Source: Nitrospira sp.
GTDB lineage: Bacteria > Nitrospirota > Nitrospiria > Nitrospirales > Nitrospiraceae
Length of the DNA: 61,044 bases
Direction: 5' to 3'
Assembly: GCA_016873395.1 (NCBI GenBank)
Contig: VGXG01000010.1
Coordinates: 1-61,044, forward strand
In this document: piece after piece, positions 16,852-26,196 of the stretch
How positions within the stretch are numbered: the stretch's first letter is position 1
How the letters are laid out: every line of letters starts with the position of its first letter
Notes under the pieces: model-generated
What the model was told of the DNA's origin: nothing
The model's database searches: none
What the model saw: only the letters and a program-made list of their open reading frames with translations
Translations under genes and position numbers: made by a program

Positions 16852-17844
16852 ATGGCGTCACCGGCACGAAAACGGGTCTTGAGTGGCATGCAGCCAAGCG
16901 GGCTGTTGCACCTGGGCAATCTGCTCGGCGCGTTGGAGAACTGGAAGGCCTTGCAAGAGCAGTACGACTGTTTCTTCTTCGCGGCGGACTGGCACGCGCT
17001 GTCCACCAACTATGCGGACACGAGCCGGGTGCGCGAATTCACGCGGGACCTGCTGATCGACTGGCTGGCCGCCGGGATCAACCCAGAACGAGCCACGGTT
17101 TTCGTCCAGTCGCGCATCCCGGACCATGCGATCCTGCACCTGCTCCTTTCAATGATCGTGCCGATCCCCTGGCTGGAGCGGAACCCGACCTATAAGGAGA
17201 AGCAGGAGGAGATCAAGGAGCGCGACCTCTCCACTTACGGATTTCTCGGCTATCCTGTCCTCCAGGCCGCCGACATCCTGTTATACAAGCCGGACTTCGT
17301 GCCGGTCGGCAAGGATCAGCTTCCGCACTTGGAGCTCACGCGCGAGATCGCCCGCCGCTTCAACAGCCTCTACAAGCCAATCTTCCCGGAGCCTCAGGAG
17401 CATTTGACCAAATTCCCCAAGGTGCTGGGTACCGACGGCCGGAAGATGAGCAAGAGCTACAACAACACGATCAACCTCTCGGACAGCGAGCCGGTGGTGC
17501 GTCAGAAATTGAAAACAATGGTGACAGACCCGGCGCGGGTGAAGCGGACCGACCCGGGCAACCCGGACATCTGTCCCGTCTATGACTTTCACAAGATTTA
17601 TTCTCAAGCCCCGGTCCTCGATCGGGTCAACCGCGAATGCCGGACGGCCGCAATCGGCTGCATCGACTGCAAGAAGCTGGTCGCAGATGTCATGGTGGAG
17701 AAGTTGCAACCGATCTGGGAGAACCGGACCAGGCTGACCGCCAAGCCGGATCAGGTCGAAGCCATCGTCCAAGCAGGCAGTACCCGCGCCGCCAAAGTCG
17801 CGCACCAGACGCTGGAAGAAGTAAAGGAGGCCATGAAAATTTAG
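16852..17844 (+). CDS. trpS: Tryptophan-tRNA ligase
   Basis: 330 residues, the normal bacterial length. Class I synthetase charging tRNA-Trp: ATP-site motif SGLLHLGNLLGAL (HIGH equivalent, residues 16-26) and KMSKS in DGRKMSKSYNN. The Trp-binding region (FFFAADWHALSTNY, GYPVLQAADILLYKPDFVPVGKDQ) is typical. GGGAGC lies before the ATG. It probably shares a transcript with the site-2 protease. Confidence 0.96.
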   Translation: MASPARKRVLSGMQPSGLLHLGNLLGALENWKALQEQYDCFFFAADWHALSTNYADTSRVREFTRDLLIDWLAAGINPERATVFVQSRIPDHAILHLLLSMIVPIPWLERNPTYKEKQEEIKERDLSTYGFLGYPVLQAADILLYKPDFVPVGKDQLPHLELTREIARRFNSLYKPIFPEPQEHLTKFPKVLGTDGRKMSKSYNNTINLSDSEPVVRQKLKTMVTDPARVKRTDPGNPDICPVYDFHKIYSQAPVLDRVNRECRTAAIGCIDCKKLVADVMVEKLQPIWENRTRLTAKPDQVEAIVQAGSTRAAKVAHQTLEEVKEAMKI

Positions 17845-17889
17845 CCGGGCATGGCACGGTTATCCACTGGCAGAAGAGTACATAGATGA

Positions 17890-18088
17890 CCTATTGAGGA
17901 AGTCTTGCAAGTTCTGAACGTTGGTGAGATCATCGAGACGTATCCGGAAGATTCTCCATATCCTAGTTGCCTCATCTTGGGTCGGACCGTTACAGAACGA
18001 CCGCTCCATATCGTGTGCGCCAGTTCCGGCTGAAGAGCGGTTGATCATTATCACCACGTACAATTCAGCGGTGGAACAACTCCCTTCC
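17890..18088 (+). pseudogene. Broken DUF4258 (RelE-like toxin family) gene remnant
   Basis: Between trpS and gap, frame 1 reads PIEEVLQVLNVGEIIETYPED and SPYPSCLILGRTVTERPLHIVCA, then hits TGA at 18031. The next frame continues with PVPAEERLIIITTYNSAVEQ. Joined across the shift this is the DUF4258 pattern (EVLxVLxxGExIExYPxDxPYPSxLxLGxxxxRPLHVV followed by RLIIITxY). The N terminus is missing (TGA directly before) and no YgiT-type antitoxin partner remains. It is read as a decayed toxin gene. The rest of the 458-bp gap holds the gap promoter and an inverted repeat. Confidence 0.7.
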
Positions 18089-18094
18089 GGGGCA

Positions 18095-18142
18095 AAGCCT
18101 TACTGTTTAAGCCAGTTTGTAGGACTCACGCACGTAAGGCTT
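18095..18142. repeat. Inverted repeat upstream of gap
   Basis: AAGCCTTAC (18095-18103) and its exact reverse complement GTAAGGCTT (18134-18142), loop 30 nt, no T-run. It may be the edge of the decayed toxin locus or a weak structure. Confidence 0.5.
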
Positions 18143-18211
18143 AGTTGAGTGTCATCAGAGATACTTCTGCAGCACCAACACTTGCCGCCCTTTCGGCTCT
18201 CCCAAATCGCC

Positions 18212-18240
18212 TTGACAACCTTTCACTGCCTGGGTACTAT
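18212..18240 (+). promoter_or_regulatory. Predicted strong sigma70-type promoter of the gap operon
   Basis: TTGACA (18212-18217), 17-nt spacer, TACTAT (18235-18240), about 63 nt before the gap start codon. An imperfect GC-rich hairpin (GCCGGTCGCGGTTCGGCCGGC region) lies in the leader. Confidence 0.75.
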
Positions 18241-18299
18241 TCGCTCTCCTGCCGGTCGCGGTTCGGCCGGCATTTCATTTTTAAAGGAGCACAACGTAA

Positions 18300-19307
<1,008 letters not shown>

Positions 19308-19412
19308 CGGCTTCAGGCATCTGACCAGCATTCTCCCGCCTCAACGTCCGCCATGATCGTCGGACCCGAGCGGGATTACACTGGACGGGATCAACGTGGA
19401 TAGGGAACGCCC

Positions 19413-20612
19413 ATGAACGTGCATAAGCGGACGATCGAGTACGTGGATCTGCGCAACAAGCGCGTGATCATCCGCGCCGACTTCAACGTCCCGCTCGACG
19501 AAGCTCACCAGATCACCGACGACAGCCGTATCCGGGCCACTCTGCCGACAATCAACCGGGCCGTGGACGAGGGCGCCAAGGTCATCCTCTGCTCGCACCT
19601 GGGCCGGCCCAAGGGGAAGCCGGACACCCGGTACAGCCTGGATTCCGTGGCACGGCGGCTTCAGCGGCTCCTGGGCAAGGAAGTGGCCTTCGCGTCGGAC
19701 TGCATCGGTCCAGCGGTCGAGAAGACGGTCGCCGGGATGAAGCCGGGCGACGTGCTGCTTCTGGAAAACCTTCGCTTTCACCAAGAAGAAGAACAGAACG
19801 ACGAAGGCTTTTCCAAGGCCCTGGCCTCCCTCGGCGACGTGTACATCAACGACGCCTTCGGTGCCGCGCACCGTTCCCACGCCTCCATCGTCGGGATCAC
19901 CAAGTTCGTCAAGGAAGCGGCGGCCGGCTACCTGTTGAAAAAGGAGGTCGAGTACCTTGAGGGTGCGGTGGCCAATCCCATGCGCCCGTTCGTCGCGATC
20001 CTGGGGGGGGCGAAGGTCTCGGGGAAAATCGGCGTGATCGAGAACCTGGGGAAGCGCGTGGACAAGGTCATCATCGGCGGCGGGATGGCCTTCACCTTCA
20101 TCAAGGCGATGGGGTTGGAGATCGGCAATTCCCTGGTCGAAAACGACATGCTGGACTTCGCCCGCGGGATTCAGGAGCACGCCCTCTCGCGTGGGGTCAA
20201 GTTTTATCTGCCCGTGGATTGCGTCGTGGCGGCCAGTCCCGAGCCGGGCGCGGAGACCAAGCTCGTGCCCATGCAGGAGGTTCCCAAGGGCTGGTACGGC
20301 CTGGATATCGGTCCCGCCTCGGTCAAGCTCTTCAGCGAGGCGATCCAAAACGCCAAAACCATCCTCTGGAACGGCCCGATGGGCATGTTCGAGACAGATG
20401 CCTACGCGCGCGGCACGCTCTCCGTCGCCCATGCCGTCGCCAACGCCTACGCTCTGACGATCGTGGGCGGAGGAGACACGGCCCTGGCGGTGCACCGGGC
20501 CGGCGAATCGGAGAGCATGTCCTTCATCTCCACCGGCGGCGGCGCGGCCTTGGAGCTCCTGGAAGGAAAGGTCCTGCCGGGCCTCGCGGCCCTGCCGGAT
20601 AATGGCCGCTGA
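19413..20612 (+). CDS. pgk: Phosphoglycerate kinase
   Basis: 399 residues. Substrate motif RADFNVPLD, basic patch SHLGRPKG, LLENLRFHQEEE, FINDAFGAAHRSHAS-like segment (YINDAFGAAHRSH), hinge and nucleotide site GGAKVSGKIGVIENL, GGGMAFTFIKA, and the C-terminal GGGDTALAVHRAG with STGGGAALELLEGK. Makes ATP and 3-phosphoglycerate in glycolysis or the reverse in carbon fixation. 105 bp after gap, co-directional. Confidence 0.97.
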   Translation: MNVHKRTIEYVDLRNKRVIIRADFNVPLDEAHQITDDSRIRATLPTINRAVDEGAKVILCSHLGRPKGKPDTRYSLDSVARRLQRLLGKEVAFASDCIGPAVEKTVAGMKPGDVLLLENLRFHQEEEQNDEGFSKALASLGDVYINDAFGAAHRSHASIVGITKFVKEAAAGYLLKKEVEYLEGAVANPMRPFVAILGGAKVSGKIGVIENLGKRVDKVIIGGGMAFTFIKAMGLEIGNSLVENDMLDFARGIQEHALSRGVKFYLPVDCVVAASPEPGAETKLVPMQEVPKGWYGLDIGPASVKLFSEAIQNAKTILWNGPMGMFETDAYARGTLSVAHAVANAYALTIVGGGDTALAVHRAGESESMSFISTGGGAALELLEGKVLPGLAALPDNGR

Positions 20613-20659
20613 CTTACGGCACCGTCCGCCGGCTCCATAACAAACTCGCCGAGGATCGC

Positions 20660-21442
20660 GTGCGCCGACGACTCATCGTAGGCAACTGGAAGATGCACAA
20701 GACCGCATCGGAGGCAGCGGCCTTCGTGCGCCGTCTCTCCGAGTTGGCGCCTCCGACCGCCGGCATCGAGGTCGTCCTGGCCCCGCCCTTCACGTCCCTG
20801 CAGGCCGCAGCCCAAGCCGCAGCGCCTTCCTTCCCCTTCACGCTCGCCGCACAAAATCTGTATTGGGAAGACAGGGGCGCCTTCACCGGCGAAGTTTCCG
20901 CCCCGATGCTGGCCGACCTCGGGTGCCGGTACGTGATCCTGGGCCATTCCGAGCGGCGGCAACTCTTCGGCGAGCAGGACGAGGGCATTCACAAAAAGGT
21001 GCGCGCCGCGCTGCGTCACGGGATGCGGCCGATGCTCTGCCTGGGAGAATCCCTGGCGGAACGCGACGCAGGGCAAACCGAGTCCATCGTGACCGGCCAG
21101 CTTGCGCGATGTCTGGAGGGGGTTTCGAAGGACGATGCCCTCCTGGTCACCATCGCCTACGAGCCGGTCTGGGCAATCGGGACGGGCCGCGCCGCCACGC
21201 CGGCTCAGGCGGCAGCCGTGCACGAGACCCTTCGTCGCACGCTGGCAAGCGGCTGGGGAAGCGAGGCCGGGCAACAGGTTCGGATTCTCTACGGGGGCAG
21301 CGTCACGCCTGAGAATACCGCGGCCTTCCTGGCCTCACCCCAGATTGACGGCGCGTTGGTGGGAGGGGCTTGTCTCGATCCTCAGTCCTTTGCTACAATC
21401 TGTTCCCTCGCTCAGAAACTCGCCGACTCGCGCGAGCGCTGA
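20660..21442 (+). CDS. tpiA: Triosephosphate isomerase
   Basis: 260 residues from a GTG start (GAGGATC just before). Catalytic Lys in GNWKMHKT, His in LGHSERRQLFGE, Glu in AYEPVWAIGTG, and the phosphate loop ILYGGSVTPENTAAF. Interconverts dihydroxyacetone phosphate and glyceraldehyde-3-phosphate. 47 bp after pgk and 14 bp before secG, so one operon is very likely. Confidence 0.96.
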   Translation: MRRRLIVGNWKMHKTASEAAAFVRRLSELAPPTAGIEVVLAPPFTSLQAAAQAAAPSFPFTLAAQNLYWEDRGAFTGEVSAPMLADLGCRYVILGHSERRQLFGEQDEGIHKKVRAALRHGMRPMLCLGESLAERDAGQTESIVTGQLARCLEGVSKDDALLVTIAYEPVWAIGTGRAATPAQAAAVHETLRRTLASGWGSEAGQQVRILYGGSVTPENTAAFLASPQIDGALVGGACLDPQSFATICSLAQKLADSRER

Positions 21443-21456
21443 CAAGAAGGAGAGGC

Positions 21457-21840
21457 ATGTATACCCTGGCCGTGATCGTGCATATTATCGTCTGCTTCCT
21501 GATGATCGGCGCCATCCTGTTGCAAGCCGGCAAGGGAGCCGAGATCGGGGCGGCCTTTGGCGGCTCCAGTCAGACCGTCTTCGGCAGCCGCGGGCCGGGA
21601 ACGTTCTTGAGCAAAGTCACGGTGGCGGCCGCCATCATCTTCATGCTCACGTCGTTGGGGCTTGCGGTCCTTTCCAGGGAACGGACTTTTTCCTCCACCG
21701 TCATCGACCTGAATAAGAAAAGTACGACCAGCTCCCCGGCGGCCGCGCCCGCCCAGCAGCAAGACACGAAGCAACCGGAGTCCTCTCAGGCCCCTCCGCC
21801 GAGCGAAACATCACCGCCTCCCGCTCCCGTGACACCGTAA
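21457..21840 (+). CDS. secG: Preprotein translocase subunit SecG
   Basis: 127 residues from ATG 21457 with AAGGAG. Two membrane helices (residues 3-22 and about 52-72) enclosing the SecG loop GAEIGAAFGGSSQTVFGSRGPGTFLSK. The C-terminal ~45 residues are Pro/Ser/Gln-rich and disordered, an extension common in this protein. Part of the SecYEG channel. The tpiA-secG order is widely conserved. Confidence 0.95.
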   Translation: MYTLAVIVHIIVCFLMIGAILLQAGKGAEIGAAFGGSSQTVFGSRGPGTFLSKVTVAAAIIFMLTSLGLAVLSRERTFSSTVIDLNKKSTTSSPAAAPAQQQDTKQPESSQAPPPSETSPPPAPVTP

Positions 21841-21852
21841 GGAAACGTTTTC

Positions 21853-21957
21853 AGTGATCAGTTTTGAGTTTTCAGTAGAGGCACAGACCCTACCCTGCAG
21901 GCATTGTAGGCCGTCTGCTTTACTGAAAACTGAAGACTGAGAACTGATAACTGAAGA
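21853..21957. repeat. Heptad-type inverted repeat between secG and ilvE (word CTGAAAN)
   Basis: Left arm TCAGTGA, TCAGTTT, TGAGTTT, TCAGTAG. Right arm CTGAAAA, CTGAAGA, CTGAGAA, CTGATAA, CTGAAGA. The genes converge here, so the palindrome could serve as a two-way transcription stop. Confidence 0.85.
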
Positions 21958-22872
21958 TCAGACGCGGGTGAGCCAGGCGGCGTGGGCGGAATCCTCACCC
22001 TGCACGATCTCAAAGAAGGTCTTCTGCAGGTCTTTGGTGACGGGCCCCGGGGTCCCGTTGCCGATCCGGCGGCCGTCAATTTCACGGACCGGCGTGATCT
22101 CCGCGGCGGTGCCGGTCAAAAACACTTCTTCAGCCACGTACATGGCATCACGCGTGAAGCGCTCTTCGAGCACGGGAATGTTCCGTTCGCGCGCAAGCTG
22201 CAGCACCGAGTCGCGGGTGACGCCTTCGAGAATGGAGGTCAGCGGTGTGGTTTTCAAGACGCCTTTGCGGACGATAAAGATATTTTCCCCCGTGCCTTCC
22301 GACACATAGCCATCCGGATCAAGCAAGATGGCCTCATCGTACCCGTCCGCCTTGACCTCATGCTTGGCCATGATGGAATTCACATAGTGGCCTGAGATCT
22401 TGGCGCGCGTCATCGAAATATTGACGTGGTGGCGGGTGAAGGACGACACCCTGGCCCTGATGCCCTTGGTCAAGGCCTCTTCGCCGAGATAGGTGCCCCA
22501 GCGCCAGGCGGCGATTGACACGCGGATCGGATTGTCTCCCGGGTACAAGCCCATCGCCCCGTACCCGATATAGACCAGGGGCCGGATATAGCAGGCCTCC
22601 AGCTTATTGATCCGCACGGTTTCCACGATCGCGTCCGTGATCTGCTTCCTGTCGTAGGGAATCGTGATCAAGGACACGTGCGCCGATTCGAACAGCCGAT
22701 CGACGTGCTCCTGGAGACGGAAAACCGCGGACCCGTTCTTCCCCTTGTAACAACGGATGCCTTCGAACGCCGCCAGCCCGTAATGAAGCGAGTGGGTCAG
22801 CACATGAACCGTGGCATCCGCCCAATCCACGAACTTTCCGTCCATCCAAATCTTTTCGCTTGGTTGCAACAT
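21958..22872 (-). CDS. ilvE: Branched-chain amino acid aminotransferase
   Basis: 304 residues. Class IV PLP aminotransferase: HYGLAAFEGIRCYKGKNG, RLQEHVDRLFESAHV, PLP-lysine region SGHYVNSIMAKHEVKADGYDEAILLD, cofactor-binding VSEGTGENIFIVRKG and LTGTAAEITPVREIDGR. Last step of Leu, Ile and Val synthesis. It stands alone on the minus strand with its own promoter. Confidence 0.95.
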   Translation of the reverse strand: MLQPSEKIWMDGKFVDWADATVHVLTHSLHYGLAAFEGIRCYKGKNGSAVFRLQEHVDRLFESAHVSLITIPYDRKQITDAIVETVRINKLEACYIRPLVYIGYGAMGLYPGDNPIRVSIAAWRWGTYLGEEALTKGIRARVSSFTRHHVNISMTRAKISGHYVNSIMAKHEVKADGYDEAILLDPDGYVSEGTGENIFIVRKGVLKTTPLTSILEGVTRDSVLQLARERNIPVLEERFTRDAMYVAEEVFLTGTAAEITPVREIDGRRIGNGTPGPVTKDLQKTFFEIVQGEDSAHAAWLTRV

Positions 22873-22946
22873 GGTTCGCTCGACCGGCCCGACTCGCTTC
22901 AGGGGTTGGAAAAAGATTTCCTTACATGAACATCACGCCCAAGGCC

Positions 22947-22976
22947 ACTATAGCAGCGCCTCGAAAGACGAGTCAA
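22947..22976 (-). promoter_or_regulatory. Predicted sigma70-type promoter of ilvE
   Basis: Minus strand TTGACT, 18-nt spacer, TATAGT, about 75 nt before the ilvE ATG. Confidence 0.65.
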
Positions 22977-23115
22977 GAAGCGCGGAAGAGCAGGAAGTAT
23001 CAAAAGAGATAGTTCAGAGAGATTAAGTGGAGAAAGCAAGAAAACCTCGGAGCCCCTGTGGACGTTCAAGCAGACTGTTCGTTGAGCGCGTCCAAGAAAG
23101 GCTCGGACGAGACGG

Positions 23116-23637
23116 TCAAGAGCGCGTTTCCCGCACCGGGAGCACCTGAGACCGGGACGCTCTTTCTTTGCCCTTCCATTCCTTCGCCAGCTTCCGGCCC
23201 TCCGCGATCTGCTCCGGCGTCATGATCTCAGCCAGGGCATCCCTGGCGCTGACGAACTCTCGGCTGCCTTGCGAGGCGGCAAGCTCCATCCACATGAAGG
23301 CCTGCACAGAGTCCCGCTCCGCTCCCATACTTTCGACGTACAGCCGACCCAAGTAATACTGGGCGCTGGCCAAGCCCTGTTCGGCGGCAAGGTGATACCA
23401 CCGTCGGGCCTCCTGGATATCCTGCTGTACCCCGAGGCCGTGGTGATACAGGGCCCCGAGGATGGTCTGGGCCACGGCGTTGCCCTGCTCTGCGGCAGGG
23501 CGGCATTCCCTCAGGGCAGTTGCATAGTCTCCCTGTAGATAGGCAATCACGCCCAGATCCAATTTTCCCCAGGCTGGTGACGCGAAGCTGAGCAGCAAGA
23601 TCCCGATGGCTGCTGTGGTGCGAGCCAGGGTTGCCAT
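23116..23637 (-). CDS. Secreted Sel1-repeat protein
   Basis: 173 residues from ATG 23637, chosen for its strong AGGAGG and the signal peptide that follows (ARTTAAIGILLLSFASPAWG). Three Sel1-type TPR-like units (AVAQTILGALYHHGLGVQQDIQEARRWY, ASAQYYLGRLYVE, and a degenerate third), then a charged tail (MTPEQIAEGRKLAKEWKGKE) common in such proteins. Probably a periplasmic protein-protein interaction module; no partner is indicated by the neighbours. Confidence 0.85.
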   Translation of the reverse strand: MATLARTTAAIGILLLSFASPAWGKLDLGVIAYLQGDYATALRECRPAAEQGNAVAQTILGALYHHGLGVQQDIQEARRWYHLAAEQGLASAQYYLGRLYVESMGAERDSVQAFMWMELAASQGSREFVSARDALAEIMTPEQIAEGRKLAKEWKGKERASRSQVLPVRETRS

Positions 23638-23750
23638 ATACCTACCTCCTCTGCGCCTCAGGACGCGGCTTCGGATTCGACCTGGCGAGCCTTGCCGTCT
23701 ACTTTGTCGGCAACATTGCCCGTAATCTTGAGGGTGGCCAAGCCGACGTC

Positions 23751-23780
23751 TGGACAGTTCGATCCTTCTTCCTTTAAAAT
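23751..23780 (+). promoter_or_regulatory. Predicted promoter of the secreted protein at 23824
   Basis: TGGACA (23751-23756), 18-nt spacer, TAAAAT (23775-23780), 44 nt before the ATG. Confidence 0.5.
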
Positions 23781-23823
23781 CAACTCGTTTGATGATGCGA
23801 GGTGATGTGCGCAGCGGACTGCC

Positions 23824-24240
23824 ATGTTGAAGCGACGCTTTCTTCTGCCCCAGGCAGGGTTGTGGCTTCTGTGCCTGCTGGTCGTCTCGTCGGTGTTCGC
23901 CGAAACGCTCACGATCACGGCGACGGGGGAATATCGCCTGGCGGAGAAAGACACGCCGGACGAAGGCAAGCGGCGCGCGCTGCAAGAGGCAACCCGTTTG
24001 GCTGTGGAGCGGATCTGGGCGTATCTCCTGGGGTTGCCGGAAGTGAACGCGCTCGGCATCGGTCAAAAAGACATTCAGGAATACACGCGGGGGCTCATCG
24101 AGCTGACGGAAGGACCAATCCAAAGCCGCAGTGATGGAGCGCAGGGCCTTGTTCGGGTCGAAGTCAAAGCCAAGATCGACACCGCCCTCCTGCTGCGTCG
24201 GATCAACGCGGTGCGTCAGTCGCAATCGGTGGGAGATTGA
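23824..24240 (+). CDS. Secreted protein of unknown function (FlgT-N-like pattern)
   Basis: 138 residues with a clear signal peptide (GLWLLCLLVVSSVFA, cleavage after VFA). The mature part has the pattern ITATGEYRLAEKDTPDEGKRRALQEATRLAVERIW, which resembles the small periplasmic fold at the N terminus of flagellar FlgT and related LPP20-type proteins (GxYxxxxxxxxxxAxxxAxxxAxxxAxxxV). No flagellar gene is nearby, so only a fold-level suggestion is made. Directly upstream of the rplU promoter. Confidence 0.7.
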   Translation: MLKRRFLLPQAGLWLLCLLVVSSVFAETLTITATGEYRLAEKDTPDEGKRRALQEATRLAVERIWAYLLGLPEVNALGIGQKDIQEYTRGLIELTEGPIQSRSDGAQGLVRVEVKAKIDTALLLRRINAVRQSQSVGD

Positions 24241-24246
24241 CGGAGC

Positions 24247-24276
24247 TTGACAGTTTTTCCAGGCCCGTGATACAAG
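24247..24276 (+). promoter_or_regulatory. Predicted promoter of rplU-rpmA
   Basis: TTGACA (24247-24252), 18-nt spacer, TACAAG (24271-24276), 33 nt before the rplU ATG. Confidence 0.6.
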
Positions 24277-24309
24277 TACAGCCTTTGTTGATGAATTGGA
24301 GAAGCGGTC

Positions 24310-24621
24310 ATGTATGCAATCGTTGAGACCGGAGGCAAGCAATATCGAGTGGAGCCGGGTGAGGTCCTCCGGATCGAGAAGCTGGCCGGCGAAGTGGGTG
24401 GAACGGTGGAGCTCGAGCAGGTGCGGCTCGTGCAGGGCGATGGCGGCCTACTGATCGGCAGGCCCTGGGTCGAGCGCGCCCGCGTGACGGCTGAGATCAT
24501 CGGGCAGGGACGAACCCGATCCACCATGGTCTTCAAAAAGAAGCGGAGAAAGAACTACCGACGCACGAAGGGTCACCGGCAGTGCTTCACCCAAGTGCGG
24601 ATTACCGGCATCACAACCTAG
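24310..24621 (+). CDS. rplU: 50S ribosomal protein L21
   Basis: 103 residues, the standard length. MYAIVETGGKQYRVEPGEVLRIEKL at the start and the basic C-terminal KKKRRKNYRRTKGHRQCFTQVRITGI are diagnostic for L21, which binds 23S rRNA in the large subunit. It is followed by rpmA, the usual order. Confidence 0.98.
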   Translation: MYAIVETGGKQYRVEPGEVLRIEKLAGEVGGTVELEQVRLVQGDGGLLIGRPWVERARVTAEIIGQGRTRSTMVFKKKRRKNYRRTKGHRQCFTQVRITGITT

Positions 24622-24660
24622 CAGAACGCGTGAAGCGTTGGTTGTGAAGCGCAGTTGAAA

Positions 24661-24705
24661 TAACGAGATACGAGCGACGAACGACGAGATACGAGGAACT
24701 AAGAG
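24661..24705. repeat. Heptad-type repeat between rplU and rpmA (word ACGAGAT)
   Basis: ACGAGAT, ACGAGCG, ACGAACG, ACGAGAT, ACGAGGA in tandem. One arm only; ends immediately before the rpmA ribosome binding site. Confidence 0.8.
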
Positions 24706-24969
24706 ATGGCAACAAACAAAGGCGGCGGCTCCTCCAGAAACGGCCGCGACAGCAATCCAAAATATCTCGGGGTCAAAGCCTATAGTGGGGAACTGGTCAA
24801 GGCCGGCAGCATCATCGTCCGGCAGAGAGGCACCAAGTTCTTCCCGGGATTCAACGTCGGCCTGGGACGGGACCATACGTTGTTCGCAAGGATTTCCGGG
24901 ATCGTCAAGTTTGAGGGCGGTGAGGCTCGGCAGAAAGTCAGCATCTACCCGCCCCCGCAGCCTGCCTGA
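24706..24969 (+). CDS. rpmA: 50S ribosomal protein L27
   Basis: 87 residues. [44 protein letters not shown] is the L27 signature; the N terminus reaches the peptidyl-transferase centre. There is no Firmicute-type cleavable leader. Co-transcribed with rplU. Confidence 0.98.
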   Translation: MATNKGGGSSRNGRDSNPKYLGVKAYSGELVKAGSIIVRQRGTKFFPGFNVGLGRDHTLFARISGIVKFEGGEARQKVSIYPPPQPA

Positions 24970-25082
24970 GCCCTTTTTACAATTTCTCCCTTTCCCCTTT
25001 CAGGGATTTTCCTGTTCCGGGTCACTCCGCCTGATCCTATCGTCCATGCATGAGGAGTCGGTTAGACCCGGCGACACGGGGA

Positions 25083-25112
25083 CCGACAAGCAGCCGGCCT
25101 CTCGCTTGTCGG
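25083..25112 (+). repeat. Stem-loop in the rpmA-obg gap
   Basis: CCGACAAGC (25083-25091) pairs perfectly with GCTTGTCGG (25104-25112); no T-run follows. It could be a processing or attenuation site between the ribosomal genes and obg. Confidence 0.45.
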
Positions 25113-25173
25113 GGTTGATCCTCGTTGAATTTTCAGGCATCTTCTCACTATGTCAGGCGCATGAGGGCTCTGC

Positions 25174-26196
25174 ATGTTCGTGGATCAGGTCCGTATTTTC
25201 GTCAAGGCCGGACAAGGGGGAGACGGAGTCTCGAGCTTCCGACGGGAGAAGTATGTCCCGCACGGGGGGCCGGACGGAGGGGACGGCGGGAACGGGGGAA
25301 GCGTCGTCATGGTGGCGTCCCGCCGCCTCACCACCCTGCTGGATCTCCGCTATCAGCAGCAATATCAGGCCAAGGCGGGCGGTTCGGGACAGGGGTCGAA
25401 CAAGCACGGGCGCACTGCGCCGGACATCATCATCCAGGTGCCGATCGGCACCGTGATCGTCGATGACGAGACTGGCGATCTCTTGGCCGACTTGACCCGT
25501 GAGGAGCAGTCCTGCATCGTGGCACATGGAGGGAGAGGCGGACGCGGCAACGCCCGGTTCGCCACCTCAACGAACCGTGTGCCCACCCGGTTTGAGCCGG
25601 GCACTCCCGGAGAGGAACGGTGGCTCCGGCTCGAGCTCAAGCTCCTGGCGGACGTCGGGCTCGTCGGGTTCCCCAACGCCGGGAAATCCACGCTGATCGC
25701 GGCGGTCTCCTCGGCCCATCCCAAGATCGCCGACTACCCCTTCACGACCCTCACTCCCAACCTAGGCGTCGTGCCGTGGGGCAACGATCGCAGCTTCGTC
25801 GTCGCGGACATCCCGGGCTTGATCGAAGGGGCCCATGAGGGCAAGGGGCTCGGCTTGCAGTTTCTGCGGCACATCGAGCGGACCTCGTTCCTCCTCCACC
25901 TCGTCGATATTTCGGAATGGGCTTCCGAAGATCCCGTCACGAGCTTCGAGGTGCTGCGCAAGGAACTGGCCTCCTATGACGCCTCTTTGAAAGCCAAGCC
26001 CTTTGCCGTGGTCGGCACCAAACTGGACATCAAGGGCGACGAGCGGCGCCTGGAGCAACTGCGCGCCTACTGCAAGAAGCGCCGCCTGCGGTTTTTCGCG
26101 ATCTCCTCCGCCACGCGCGAAGGGCTGGAAACCCTGGTGAGCTTCGTCGGCAAACAGGTCGATTCCATGAGGGTGCCGTGCGCGACCACCTCCTGA
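25174..26196 (+). CDS. obgE: GTPase Obg
   Basis: 340 residues. N-terminal glycine-rich Obg fold (FVKAGQGGDGVSSFRREKYVPHGGPDGGDGG split by GG pairs), then the G domain: P-loop GFPNAGKST, switch II DIPGLIEGA, and specificity motifs GTKLD and ISSATREGL. Lacks the extra C-terminal OCT domain, as is usual at this length. Late assembly factor of the 50S subunit and stress regulator. Its 3' end overlaps proB by 19 bp. Confidence 0.97.
   Translation: MFVDQVRIFVKAGQGGDGVSSFRREKYVPHGGPDGGDGGNGGSVVMVASRRLTTLLDLRYQQQYQAKAGGSGQGSNKHGRTAPDIIIQVPIGTVIVDDETGDLLADLTREEQSCIVAHGGRGGRGNARFATSTNRVPTRFEPGTPGEERWLRLELKLLADVGLVGFPNAGKSTLIAAVSSAHPKIADYPFTTLTPNLGVVPWGNDRSFVVADIPGLIEGAHEGKGLGLQFLRHIERTSFLLHLVDISEWASEDPVTSFEVLRKELASYDASLKAKPFAVVGTKLDIKGDERRLEQLRAYCKKRRLRFFAISSATREGLETLVSFVGKQVDSMRVPCATTS

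Noticed and set aside
23658-23780. Possible short minus-strand gene reading NCPDVGLATLKITGNVADKVD
   Set aside because: It looks protein-like but has no convincing start or family, overlaps the predicted promoter of the gene at 23824, and may be chance.
24970-25173. Riboswitch or leader peptide before obg
   Set aside because: Only a single 9-bp stem without a T-run or a leader ORF with a ribosome site could be seen.
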